Shown: positions 37,617-46,474 of the stretch, in pieces
How positions within the stretch are numbered: position 1 is the first letter of the stretch
How the letters are laid out: each line of letters starts with the position of its first letter
Source: Cupriavidus yeoncheonensis
GTDB taxonomy: Bacteria > Pseudomonadota > Gammaproteobacteria > Burkholderiales > Burkholderiaceae
DNA length: 64,000 nucleotides
NCBI RefSeq assembly: GCF_905397275.1
Contig: NZ_CAJPUY010000002.1
Location: 1-64,000, forward strand
Direction of reading: 5' to 3'
Translations under genes and position numbers: made by a program
Notes under the pieces: model-generated
Seen by the model: the letters and a program-made list of their open reading frames with translations, nothing else
Database searches by the model: none
What the model was told of the DNA's origin: nothing

Positions 37617-37689
37617 AAGCACTCCCCTCCCACTTCAATGCTTTTAGCCGTTAAGACCCGGTCGAGCATATCAGCCCTCGGCCGTGCCG

Positions 37690-37739
37690 CCCTCTAGCAC
37701 CCTGTGCCAGGACCCCCTCTAGCACCCTGTGCCAGGACC
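37690..37739 (+). repeat. Perfect 25-bp tandem duplication
   Basis: CCCTCTAGCACCCTGTGCCA plus GGACC occurs at 37690-37714 and again at 37715-37739 with no mismatch. It lies just upstream of the module B operon. Confidence 0.95.
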
Positions 37740-38189
37740 TAGTCGAACCGTATAGTATGCCTTGAGCCAACACCTCTTCTCAACATGCACACGAGTTTCA
37801 CTCGGCAGAGGTCGCCGAATCCTATAGCTGCCTCTCTCGCATCGCCGTAATCACGACCCACTTGCCGGAAATACCCATCTGCTCAGCCCTTTCCCAGTAA
37901 CCAAAACAGCGATGCCAATGCTCTTCAAAGGAACGCCCTATGGCGGGGAAGACCTGGCCTCTCATCTGGTGACTTGGATCCCAAATGTGGACAATCGCGA
38001 CCAAAAAAAAGGACTGACCGTTTGCAGGAATATGAGGCAGCCATGAAAGCGTCATTCGATCCACAAGAATTGGTGCAGTGACGCGACCCTCAAGGCTTCC
38101 ATGCGGCAGACTAACGACGATTGGATGTCCGCAATTTACCCCGCCCTCGATCATATCGTTGTAGCTGCGAGAACCCAGCGCCAATCACC

Positions 38190-38238
38190 CATCCACCATC
38201 GGATCCCTGCACGGTGTGCAGGGATCCGATGGTGGATG
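38190..38238. repeat. Perfect 23-bp inverted repeat with 3-base loop
   Basis: Positions 38190-38212 (CATCCACCATCGGATCCCTG then CAC) are the exact reverse complement of 38216-38238, with GGT between them. It is about 200 bases downstream of the module C operon's last gene (stop at 38442). No T-run follows. Possible roles are a transcript 3'-end hairpin, a recombination or attachment site, or the trace of a transposition event. Confidence 0.95.
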
Positions 38239-38441
38239 CCATGTGGGACCGTGCTCAGCGACTGCATTGCACGGCCCACCACGGGTCCAATCGAACGCTA
38301 TCTTTTCCTCAAAGACGTCCAAATCCACACACCCTCTACTTGCCTATGACACTCCCGCAAGAGGCACTTCCAGGCCCGCGCCTTGAACCACTTCAAACAG
38401 ATTGCACAGCCCTCCAGCGCGACAACCGCAGTAAACTCTTC

Positions 38442-41400
38442 CTAGGCCGTTAGGAACTCGATGCGCTCTAGATCTATAACCGATATAGACTGAGCATAAG
38501 CTTGAATTTCGAAATGCGTGATGTCATCACGCACTACAAAATTAGTTTCTAGCATGTCCTCCGACAATTCAAACTCTGCCAACTGCGACTCCCCCCCTTC
38601 AACCAAAATGACTCGGACCTTCCCTCGAATATGACCATGCAACCTTAACTTCCAATTCCCTTTCCGCAAAAACCATCTAGGCCCAGCAAATAGTATTTTG
38701 CCATCCTTGCCTAAATAACGTTTTGCAATCCCGCCTTCGACCCCATCTCCATACAACTGATTCGGGTACACTGAAAATCCGGTTCGACACAAGCTATCAA
38801 CGGCCGCCGACGGGGCTGCCAATACATCGCCGACCCATTCACAATAGCTACTTTTCAGTTCCAATGGCACAAGAGTCGCAAATGGCCCGACCCCATAGAG
38901 TGCCAATCCACGACCAGAAAGAAATTCTCCGATTTCGTCTGATACGTTCCCTGCGGAATCCAATTTTTCGAATAATATCTTCGCGTTGGGTGAACGGTTG
39001 AGAACGTCTCCCATCCCTTGGAGAACCCTCAGTTCATGCCCCTCCACATCGATCTTCACCAAATCGACCGCCAAATCTGCGGGCAATAAATCATCGAGAA
39101 GCCTTGCTCGCACCGCCAGTTTTTGCCCCCGCCCACTCGAAATTCGAGAGGAGGATCCCTGGCCAAGATGGCCATCGGGAAAAAATAAATCCAAGATCTC
39201 ATCTTGGTCGGAGGCCGCACATTCAAATACCTGCACCACCTTCTCAAGTCCATTCAACTGCAGACTACGCTGAAGCAAGTTAGTCAGGGTCGGATGAGGT
39301 TCCACAGAAAATACTTTACCACCACCCTTCAGTCGGTTACCCAGGGCAATGGAAAAATATCCGACATTCGCTCCAATATCCAAAAATACACTCTTATCAG
39401 TCAGAAAACTATACAGAACTGCGAGATTATCCGGCTCCCAAATACCACCATTGATGATTGGTGATGGACACCCGAGGTCGCCGGTATTCACAAAAATTGG
39501 ACTCTCATCCCTTAGATAAGTAAGTGCCATGCCAGGCCCGGCATAGCTGGCATATCGGTGTTTGATAAACTCAACGTCATTGGCAATCCGTGCAAACATT
39601 TTCCCGCGATCCGCATCATGAATTGAGCCCGTTCTAATCCCCGGCCCGACGTGTGCAGAGATTGTCCTACCGAGGCCAGATACTTGCCAACTGACACTAG
39701 CAAATCGTTCCTCGGTCATCTTCGCGAGGTTCGCAACCGCTTGACGAAGCTCTCGATTGTCATGCCACAAATCTGAATTATCTTTCCGCAAATCCGCGTT
39801 AGCTTCAATCATCAATGCCTTGACTCGCAATACTATCCGACGGGTCACAGGTCTCGCTAACTCGTAAAGCCATCGCCCGAGCTTAAGACCCTTGCGTTTA
39901 ATAAATGGTTTTAGTTGAATAGCGTATGACCGATTTGTGCTCAAAGCTCTCGGACTAGTGTCAGCGTCGGCCGGGGCGATCGCCGAGCAATCCCTACCGC
40001 TGTTGTCTGTCGCCGGATCCTCGCCTTCGGCAACTGCAGTCGGCAGCACTGCCGAGGGGCGAGGCAATATTTGTAGGAACCGGGTAAGCAATGCAACCTC
40101 GTCAAACTGAAGCTTAAATACTTCTCCGGCAGAAACGATCATCCGATCCACTTCTCCCTTCTCCAGCGACACAATTTTTGACACAAGGTCTTGTGTATTG
40201 AAGGACCATCCATCCACAATGGCTCTCGCATTGTCCGGAACAGGTACCGGTGCTGCCGGTATCAACCAACCAGTTCGGCCTTCGAGAACAATTTCGTTGT
40301 GTGGACGAGCATTAAGGGAAATTACCGGCGTGCTCCTACTAATGGACTCAAAAAATCCGAGTCCAAGTCCTTCATGCGATGAAACCTGGATGCTGACATC
40401 ATGCTCTTCGTAGAGAGCCAAAATCTCTTCCCTTGACAAACTCTTGTCAATAATTGTGATATTCTCTGGCAGTTCACCGGAGTAATAAGACGATACGGAG
40501 TCGAGGGAAGTTACGGTCAGCTCGATATCGTCACGCAGCTTCAACGCATTTGAAAAGGCCTCTATCACCTGAGGAGTGTTCTTTCGAGTCTTAGGATTAT
40601 GACCCGCAACATGCAGAAAACGAAGCTTTGAGCGGTCCGCCAACCTGGCCCGCTTCTCCCGAATTCTATTACCCGGAAGCGGACTACCAAATCCGTGCCC
40701 CAAGAAAGCACCATTCTTTATCCCCTCCCGAGAAAGAGTGGACTCGGCCAACCTGGTACAATAGAAAGTCGATGTCAGTCTATTATGATTAGAAATCTCC
40801 TCCTTAATGACAATCTCGATCATCGGAACGCTGCAGATTTCCAATCGGTTTACTTTGAGAGCAAACAAACGCTCCCAATTTTGCGACCAGCAGATTTCAG
40901 GGACAATCAATGTGTGAACATTGTTTGCCAGAATGAACTGAGTAATTTCATGAACGGTAACATTTTCCCGATCGTTCAAGGAGTAATAAATAGAATCGGC
41001 GTGGGAAGGCGCACTCCAATCATCAGGATTACTTTGCCTAACAAGCCCTTTTCCATTCATCGCGTACGGTTGCGCTGAAAATATGTGGACTTTATAACCA
41101 ACTCGACGCAAGAGTTTACTGTATGTGTGAGAGAGATTTCCCAACCCCTGATCACCCCAAATCGTAAACATGCCGACATTACGATTGACCGAGTTATCAA
41201 TTAACCCCATGGCGGTCCGGATAAACCCGCGAAAATCACTTCCAAACATCGCACGCAGGCGAGACTGTTGCGCTTGTCCGATTTCCCTCAATCGAGTTTC
41301 GTTGTGATAGAGACTCGCTATCATTTCTACCCATTCCGCCGGATTCTCAGAAAGAAAGACTCCAGCATCGCCGAGCATCATAGGTAAATACCCGTTGGCA

Positions 41401-43004
41401 GTCGAAAGAACAGGAATACCGTTCATGGCCGCCTCAAAAGCCACGCGACAGAATGTCTCGTCCACTAGAGTTGGAACAATAACCAAGCGAGCTGTGCGGT
41501 AAAAATCACGCACATTGCCATATGATTTCAACTCGCAAAGCGGATGACGGCCAACTTCATCAGCCAAGCGCGTAAATAGATCCGAAGGTTCTGGCTCGCT
41601 CTGTATTCCCATGAATGGAATAACAGCCCCCAGCGCCCGAACACATTCAAGAAAAATCTCCCCCCCCTTCAGTGCGCAAACATTGACCTGCAGCACATAA
41701 GTGCCAGAATCATCCCTATTCGCCAAGAATTGAGCACTATCGGATATCGGATGTAGTACCTGCAGTTCCTCCGCGCCATTTAGGCGCTTATAGACGTCCT
41801 GCATGAACTCTGATGCTACGTACTTCGAAATCAATCCGGATTGATGGCCAATCATCGGCCTCAATTGGTGATTCTCCAAATTATCCAGAATATGACGATT
41901 ACCGGTCTCCCCAAGGTCGACCAAGCCGCTCCAGAAATGATATCCAATCATAGTCGTGAGGCGACAATCTTCGGCAATCTCCATTGCCGCATCGTTAGTG
42001 CCGCCCTGCGCGTGTACTAGATCCGGGCCAAAAGCGTCGATTGCCCGCTGCATGTCTTCCCTACATCGTCCTCCTGCATAACGAACATCCACGTAGTAGG
42101 GCGTATAGGTGACCGAGTCCTCTATATACCAGCCTTTTTCCGGGTGGAGAAAGCTTACCCAAACGCATTTCACGCCAAATTCACTCAGAATTCTGCATGT
42201 TTGATGCATAAAGGACTCACCCCCTCCCATCGGATAACCGAGGTGGGTGGGGATCAAGTACACGGGAACAATCTTTCCAAGCTTCCTCAGTTCTGCTATG
42301 AATTCTATTTCTGAGTAACGATCAATCAAATCGAATACATAATCCTCTGCAACCCAGGCTAGGCGCAAGAGAATGTTGAAAATTTCATTTGGTAAAACAA
42401 GTTGAAAAGAAGTCTGTGACCGCAGGGAGTCGCATTTCTTAATATCACTCAGCGCAGGAAGGTTTCTGCAATTTCGCGCAGCAAAAATAACTTCACCGAT
42501 CTTCTGCGGATCAATAAGCGTCTCCCCGAGAGCAAGCGATTCGAATTCGTACGCCTTCAGGGCACAAAAAAGTCGCTTTTCCGGACAATTTTCCTCGACA
42601 TAAGGCAAAATAACCGACCGAATCATCTCCAGCCTCTGCCCAATAATGTCGTATTCCAGCATCCACTTATGAGCACCCGACACGTCTCCATTGAGACCCT
42701 GACCTATTGTTGCTTCCAACTGAATCGAATCACCAGCTGATATGCTGATGTTGGATATCAGTGCGAAGATGGCCTCCAAGTGACCCGCCTTGGAAAGCAG
42801 GCGAATACATGTGCTAACCCCGTCCTGATCGGCACGGAGCGCGGATATTAGTTTTGAATCGGTAATTATCAGAGCTTCGGACAAGGCGTAAGCTAGATTA
42901 CTGCCGTTTTCGTCAAGCACCTCATCGAAAGCAAGTGCCTTGGCCGAATCAATGAGATTTCGGGATCCGCCCATGAGTAAATTATCGACATATAAATTGT
43001 TCAT
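38442..43004 (-). CDS. Giant multidomain protein: GT4 - GT4 - coiled coil - FkbM methyltransferase - C-terminal domain
   Basis: The 1520-residue protein appears to join several envelope-glycan activities in one chain. Residues 1-240 are helical and unrecognised. A first GT-B domain spans about 245-605 with EX7E at Glu516/Glu524 (ETFCRVAFE). A second spans about 609-985 with Glu878/Glu886 (EGLGLGFFE). A linker and coiled-coil stretch (about 1055-1110, ANADLRKDNSDLWHDNRELR) follow. The FkbM-type methyltransferase lies at about 1205-1365, with SAM loop VFLDIGANVGYFSIA and DLVKIDVEGHELRVLQG. A beta-rich domain of about 120 residues ends it (WKLRLHGHIRGKVRVILVEGG). All key motifs look intact. It is last in the module C operon and AT-rich. 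I infer glycan extension coupled to O-methylation; the sugars are unknown. Confidence 0.85.
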   Translation of the reverse strand: MNNLYVDNLLMGGSRNLIDSAKALAFDEVLDENGSNLAYALSEALIITDSKLISALRADQDGVSTCIRLLSKAGHLEAIFALISNISISAGDSIQLEATIGQGLNGDVSGAHKWMLEYDIIGQRLEMIRSVILPYVEENCPEKRLFCALKAYEFESLALGETLIDPQKIGEVIFAARNCRNLPALSDIKKCDSLRSQTSFQLVLPNEIFNILLRLAWVAEDYVFDLIDRYSEIEFIAELRKLGKIVPVYLIPTHLGYPMGGGESFMHQTCRILSEFGVKCVWVSFLHPEKGWYIEDSVTYTPYYVDVRYAGGRCREDMQRAIDAFGPDLVHAQGGTNDAAMEIAEDCRLTTMIGYHFWSGLVDLGETGNRHILDNLENHQLRPMIGHQSGLISKYVASEFMQDVYKRLNGAEELQVLHPISDSAQFLANRDDSGTYVLQVNVCALKGGEIFLECVRALGAVIPFMGIQSEPEPSDLFTRLADEVGRHPLCELKSYGNVRDFYRTARLVIVPTLVDETFCRVAFEAAMNGIPVLSTANGYLPMMLGDAGVFLSENPAEWVEMIASLYHNETRLREIGQAQQSRLRAMFGSDFRGFIRTAMGLIDNSVNRNVGMFTIWGDQGLGNLSHTYSKLLRRVGYKVHIFSAQPYAMNGKGLVRQSNPDDWSAPSHADSIYYSLNDRENVTVHEITQFILANNVHTLIVPEICWSQNWERLFALKVNRLEICSVPMIEIVIKEEISNHNRLTSTFYCTRLAESTLSREGIKNGAFLGHGFGSPLPGNRIREKRARLADRSKLRFLHVAGHNPKTRKNTPQVIEAFSNALKLRDDIELTVTSLDSVSSYYSGELPENITIIDKSLSREEILALYEEHDVSIQVSSHEGLGLGFFESISRSTPVISLNARPHNEIVLEGRTGWLIPAAPVPVPDNARAIVDGWSFNTQDLVSKIVSLEKGEVDRMIVSAGEVFKLQFDEVALLTRFLQILPRPSAVLPTAVAEGEDPATDNSGRDCSAIAPADADTSPRALSTNRSYAIQLKPFIKRKGLKLGRWLYELARPVTRRIVLRVKALMIEANADLRKDNSDLWHDNRELRQAVANLAKMTEERFASVSWQVSGLGRTISAHVGPGIRTGSIHDADRGKMFARIANDVEFIKHRYASYAGPGMALTYLRDESPIFVNTGDLGCPSPIINGGIWEPDNLAVLYSFLTDKSVFLDIGANVGYFSIALGNRLKGGGKVFSVEPHPTLTNLLQRSLQLNGLEKVVQVFECAASDQDEILDLFFPDGHLGQGSSSRISSGRGQKLAVRARLLDDLLPADLAVDLVKIDVEGHELRVLQGMGDVLNRSPNAKILFEKLDSAGNVSDEIGEFLSGRGLALYGVGPFATLVPLELKSSYCEWVGDVLAAPSAAVDSLCRTGFSVYPNQLYGDGVEGGIAKRYLGKDGKILFAGPRWFLRKGNWKLRLHGHIRGKVRVILVEGGESQLAEFELSEDMLETNFVVRDDITHFEIQAYAQSISVIDLERIEFLTA

Positions 43005-43013
43005 TCTCGCAAC

Positions 43014-44450
43014 CTAGCCTTTCGCACCGATCGGATTCGACGTCATTTTCTCCCAATCGACGAAGAAGAAGCGATCAGAATTACTAACTAATAGCACCAC
43101 CGCAACGATCAATACTCCGAACAGCATGTTTAATTTGGTAAACTTCCAACTCCGGACATAGGCTGTCTCGGTAACCATGACGGAGAACGCTACACTAGTA
43201 GCAAGCACGGCCCAATAAACATATCGAAAATCTGCCATGGGCGTCGCTGGCACGTAGCCAAGAATATAAAGAAGAGCAGATATTAATAATGCTCTAACAA
43301 CCGCTGTAGACGCAGTCTTGGCGGATAAAAATGTTACCCAAAGAAGTGCCAGCGAAAGAAGAAGCCAAAAATACGGCTTGAAGAAAAACGAAATAGCTGC
43401 AGCGGATGATTTAACGTACCATTCAACCGCTACCGTCAGACCATTCTGAGCCTGTCTAATCCCCATTTTATTCTCATCTATACCAGGATGCCAAATGTAA
43501 AACGGCTCCATGCTCGATGATCGAAGCAAATAGGAGAAGGCCGATAATCTAAACCACAAATAACTGAAAGGATCTTCAACAACTTCCCGACGCCAAACAT
43601 CTCTAGTTCGAGAACTATAAAGATCACTTCTCGAATAACTCTCTTTACGAGAAAGGCAAAAGTCCCTTCCAACAAGTTTGTTTTCCCCCACCTCCTGGCT
43701 GGCGCAATCCCGTATATCATCCATCGGAATTCCGGGTATCAAACTTCTACCTCTCTTCATCGACAAATAGGAAAGATCATCAACCATCATATAGGTGGAT
43801 GGACTCGATTTCACCGCCCGCAGAACTTTATAATTAAGAACATTTCCAAGCGCGATCAACACGACCAAAAGCGCCATCGCAAGAGCGGCAATTCCATATT
43901 TGGAAGTGCGATCAAACCATTGTCTCAACATTAGAGCGACGATAGGAATCGCAGCAAAGAGAGCATTGTATCTAAGATTTATCGCATAAAAGACCAAAAT
44001 AAGCGCTACCACCATTCTCGCTCGGGTTTTCTTCTGAATGATCAAACCCATGGCCAAGAGAAGCGCGTACGCCATCTCAACATCTTTCCATAGCACACCG
44101 GAAAAATTCACAATCCACGGCAAAAATCCTACCCCCAGGATTATCCAAGAATATCTCTTATCACTATATTTTTGATACCAAGCATACAATCCCAGCCAAA
44201 ACAATCCCAATTGAAACAGCAATAACCCCTGCGGTCCGTCAACATAAACATCCAGCATCGACCAAACCCACGACATGATAGGTGGATGCCAATCATTAAA
44301 TTCCAATGTTTTGGAAATTGAATACTGCACAAGGGAATCCGGAGACATGAACCCCGGATAGAAAGCCGTTACTAGTAATACATAACCGAGGATAGCGATA
44401 CGCACTGGCGTTCCGAGCGCCTTCAGTTTGGTCATCGAGTTTGCGTGCAT
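43014..44450 (-). CDS. Polytopic membrane protein, GT-C glycosyltransferase-like
   Basis: The 478-residue protein has about ten hydrophobic helices. An N-terminal periplasmic loop is GFMSPDSLVQYSISKTLEFNDWHPPIMSW when read across residues 33-61; its Asp and His residues fit a GT-C active-site loop. It also has a central soluble part (RDCASQEVGENKLVGRDFCLS). It would use a polyprenyl-phosphate sugar as donor in the periplasm. The ATG follows directly after the stop of the neighbouring GT2 (TAAATG). A second ATG six codons in is also possible. The gene is among the most AT-rich in the window. Confidence 0.72.
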   Translation of the reverse strand: MHANSMTKLKALGTPVRIAILGYVLLVTAFYPGFMSPDSLVQYSISKTLEFNDWHPPIMSWVWSMLDVYVDGPQGLLLFQLGLFWLGLYAWYQKYSDKRYSWIILGVGFLPWIVNFSGVLWKDVEMAYALLLAMGLIIQKKTRARMVVALILVFYAINLRYNALFAAIPIVALMLRQWFDRTSKYGIAALAMALLVVLIALGNVLNYKVLRAVKSSPSTYMMVDDLSYLSMKRGRSLIPGIPMDDIRDCASQEVGENKLVGRDFCLSRKESYSRSDLYSSRTRDVWRREVVEDPFSYLWFRLSAFSYLLRSSSMEPFYIWHPGIDENKMGIRQAQNGLTVAVEWYVKSSAAAISFFFKPYFWLLLSLALLWVTFLSAKTASTAVVRALLISALLYILGYVPATPMADFRYVYWAVLATSVAFSVMVTETAYVRSWKFTKLNMLFGVLIVAVVLLVSNSDRFFFVDWEKMTSNPIGAKG

Positions 44451-45275
44451 TTACACACCCGAGCGCGGATTATAGATTCCGACGCAAACTTTAATTAGTG
44501 TACTCAAAATGGCTAAATTACCCTTGAAACTGCTAATTTTGGTCGGAACTTCGCCATCCGGATATCTCCGAATAGTTGGGATCTCGTCGCATCGGTAAGC
44601 AAGCTTCGGCACTCGGTACGAAAAATACGCGAGGAGTTCATAGCTCATGAACACATTACGAAACGGGGCAATATTGGGATCGAGGAGCACCCTTCTACTG
44701 TATGCACGAAATCCCTGAGTAGTGTCCGTCCACTTAAAGCCCGAGGCGAGACTTAACATCGGCGCGTGTATGAAGCGGATAGCCAAATCCCTCAATTTTG
44801 GGGTATTCTCAGCCTTACCCCCGGGTAAAAAGCGAGAGGCCTGTACGAAATCCACCCCATCCTTCAAAGCATCAATGAACCGGGGAATTGCCTCCGGGTC
44901 ATCTTTGTCATTGCCGTCAATGGTAATGATCCCCTCATAACCCTGATCTAACGCAAAGGCATAGGCACAGCGGAGTTGTGCACTGAGCTTGCCTGCCCCT
45001 TTTTTGACCAAAAGACCACAAACTCCCGCCTTTTTCAGCCCCGTCAATTCAAGGGATCCGTCATCACTACCGCCGTCAACAATTATTATGTCTGCCGTAT
45101 TGGCAATGCTCAATGCTGCCATTCTTGTCAGAAGCCCTTTTATGCGATCACCCTCGTTGATCACTGGAATTACTACGCACCAACGATGCTGTCGACGTAA
45201 CCAAAGCGGTACCTCGAACGCCGGAACATCCCAAGTCGCTCGAACGTCGGGGCAAATATTTGAGGTCAGATTCAT
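44451..45275 (-). CDS. GT2 glycosyltransferase, DPM1-like
   Basis: The 274-residue GT2 enzyme has an N-terminal extension of about 30 residues, then CVVIPVINEGDRIKGLL, IIIVDGGSDDGS and the catalytic acidic site TIDGNDKDDPEAIP. Further along, TTQGFRAYSRR is typical of dolichyl/polyprenyl-phosphate mannose synthase-like proteins. No C-terminal membrane helices are evident, unlike the module B and 48408-49436 GT2s. It probably makes a polyprenyl-phosphate sugar for the adjacent GT-C protein. DGND replaces the usual DADL at the metal site, which is unusual but known in some DPM1-like enzymes. Confidence 0.82.
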   Translation of the reverse strand: MNLTSNICPDVRATWDVPAFEVPLWLRRQHRWCVVIPVINEGDRIKGLLTRMAALSIANTADIIIVDGGSDDGSLELTGLKKAGVCGLLVKKGAGKLSAQLRCAYAFALDQGYEGIITIDGNDKDDPEAIPRFIDALKDGVDFVQASRFLPGGKAENTPKLRDLAIRFIHAPMLSLASGFKWTDTTQGFRAYSRRVLLDPNIAPFRNVFMSYELLAYFSYRVPKLAYRCDEIPTIRRYPDGEVPTKISSFKGNLAILSTLIKVCVGIYNPRSGV

Positions 45276-45287
45276 GCTTCTTATCTC

Positions 45288-45644
45288 TTACACTGCATGA
45301 ACAGTGATGAGAACCACTCCAGCTATTACTAATAAGATACCGACGCCAGCAGTCCAGTGGATCGGCTCCCCAAAAATAAAAAAGGAGAACAAGGCAACTG
45401 TTGCAACGGCCCCAGACGTAAGTATTGGGTGCGCTACATTTAACGGTAGGCGAGCAAGAGCCGCTGCGTAGAGCAGGAACGCGCCGCCATATAGGCTCAG
45501 CCCGGACCAAAACGGCCAGTTAAGCACAAAGGCCATCGGGTCGGATAGCGTTGGAAATCTTCGTGGTGGTATCATCGCCATTTTTATTAGAACGCTGGCA
45601 GACGCATTAGTAGTGATACCAAGTATAAGAATGAGCCACTTCAT
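45288..45644 (-). CDS. Small SMR/EamA-like membrane protein (putative lipid-sugar flippase)
   Basis: The 118-residue protein has four helices (WLILILGITTNASASVLIKMAM; then WSGLSLYGGAFLLYAAALARLPL; HPILTSGAVATVALFSFFIFGEP; and VGILLVIAGVVLITV). This is the SMR/ArnE-type layout. ATG 45644 overlaps the stop of the isomerase gene (ATGA); an upstream extension to 45659 is unlikely. It sits between sugar-modifying enzymes and a GT2/GT-C pair, which fits flipping of a modified polyprenyl-phosphate sugar. Confidence 0.75.
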   Translation of the reverse strand: MKWLILILGITTNASASVLIKMAMIPPRRFPTLSDPMAFVLNWPFWSGLSLYGGAFLLYAAALARLPLNVAHPILTSGAVATVALFSFFIFGEPIHWTAGVGILLVIAGVVLITVHAV

Positions 45645-46474
45645 CGAGTCACCACACAAACATTTCGATAATGTTCATTAGCTACCTTCAGGCTTCTTTC
45701 GATTGACACCAGGTGCGGTTCATTGTTGGTCGCTACCATTTCGATCGAGACGATCGACTCGGGCAAGTATCGCCTAATTGCCGCACTTATCCGTGCATGA
45801 TCACTTCGACCATCACCGAGAGGAAGTAGATCCGGTTCACTCGCATGAATATGACCAATCAAGGGAGCGCAATCCTTCAGCACGGCTGCAGCAGCTTCTC
45901 CATTGATCGTCAATGCGCCGGTGTCAAATTGCATCTTGATCGCCGCATGGTCAACATATCTAACCATTTGAGCAGCCTCGATACTCGTTGTCATAAAATT
46001 CGCGCCGTAACAGGGTGGATTCGGCTCGAGGCAAATGAAAACTCCATGTGACATAGCAATGTCACCAAGCCGTCTAAAGAATGACACTGCCACTTCCAAT
46101 GATTCTTGGAATCCTAGGCCCGTACGGTCCCGATTTTTGGGAGACCCGAACACTATCCGTGGGGCTCCCAGTTCGGCGCCGAGTCGACAAACCGCCGAAA
46201 GATGTGCGAGCATTTTCTCCCGTACCTCATCGGAACCGAACAGGTTTAATCCAGTGGTTCCAAATAGCAATGCCTGCATACCGGTAATTTCGATACCTTT
46301 CTCTGCCCACCAGGTCTTCACCCGCGCCACATCTTCTTTGGTGGTATTGTTGTGCAAAGGGAAGTACTTTCCCGGTGCAATATCTATTGCATCGATGCCG
46401 TAGTGCATTAGCAATTGGGCGACCGTCTCGTCTTCCGAGACATCCCAGGCAATGTTAGATATCGCAAGCCTCAT
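45641..46474 (-). CDS. Sugar phosphate isomerase/epimerase-like TIM barrel
   Basis: The 277-residue protein belongs to the AP-endonuclease-2/xylose-isomerase-like TIM-barrel family. The four metal-ligand positions of that fold appear intact: Glu in CLEPNPP, Asp in MQFDTGAL, His in GHIHASEPD and Glu in VSIEMVA. Such enzymes isomerise or epimerise sugars and keto-sugars using a divalent metal. It is coupled on both sides by ATGA overlaps, to the SDR upstream and the SMR-like protein downstream. In context it should act on the same sugar as the FAD and SDR enzymes; the exact reaction is unknown. Confidence 0.82.
   Translation of the reverse strand: MRLAISNIAWDVSEDETVAQLLMHYGIDAIDIAPGKYFPLHNNTTKEDVARVKTWWAEKGIEITGMQALLFGTTGLNLFGSDEVREKMLAHLSAVCRLGAELGAPRIVFGSPKNRDRTGLGFQESLEVAVSFFRRLGDIAMSHGVFICLEPNPPCYGANFMTTSIEAAQMVRYVDHAAIKMQFDTGALTINGEAAAAVLKDCAPLIGHIHASEPDLLPLGDGRSDHARISAAIRRYLPESIVSIEMVATNNEPHLVSIERSLKVANEHYRNVCVVTR

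Larger units (their letters stand above)
37617..38441. other. Spacer between modules B and C
   Basis: This 825-base spacer carries a 25-bp tandem duplication (37690-37739) and a perfect 23-bp inverted repeat (38190-38238). On the minus strand a 120-codon reading frame (37822-38184) begins right after a stop codon, with a TTG start and no ribosome site. Its peptide includes the segments MTLSWLPHIPANGQSFF and RCFGYWERAEQMGISG. I do not recognise it; it could be the tail of a broken gene, and I do not call it as a gene. No promoter for either module is obvious here, as both modules are transcribed on the minus strand. Confidence 0.5.
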
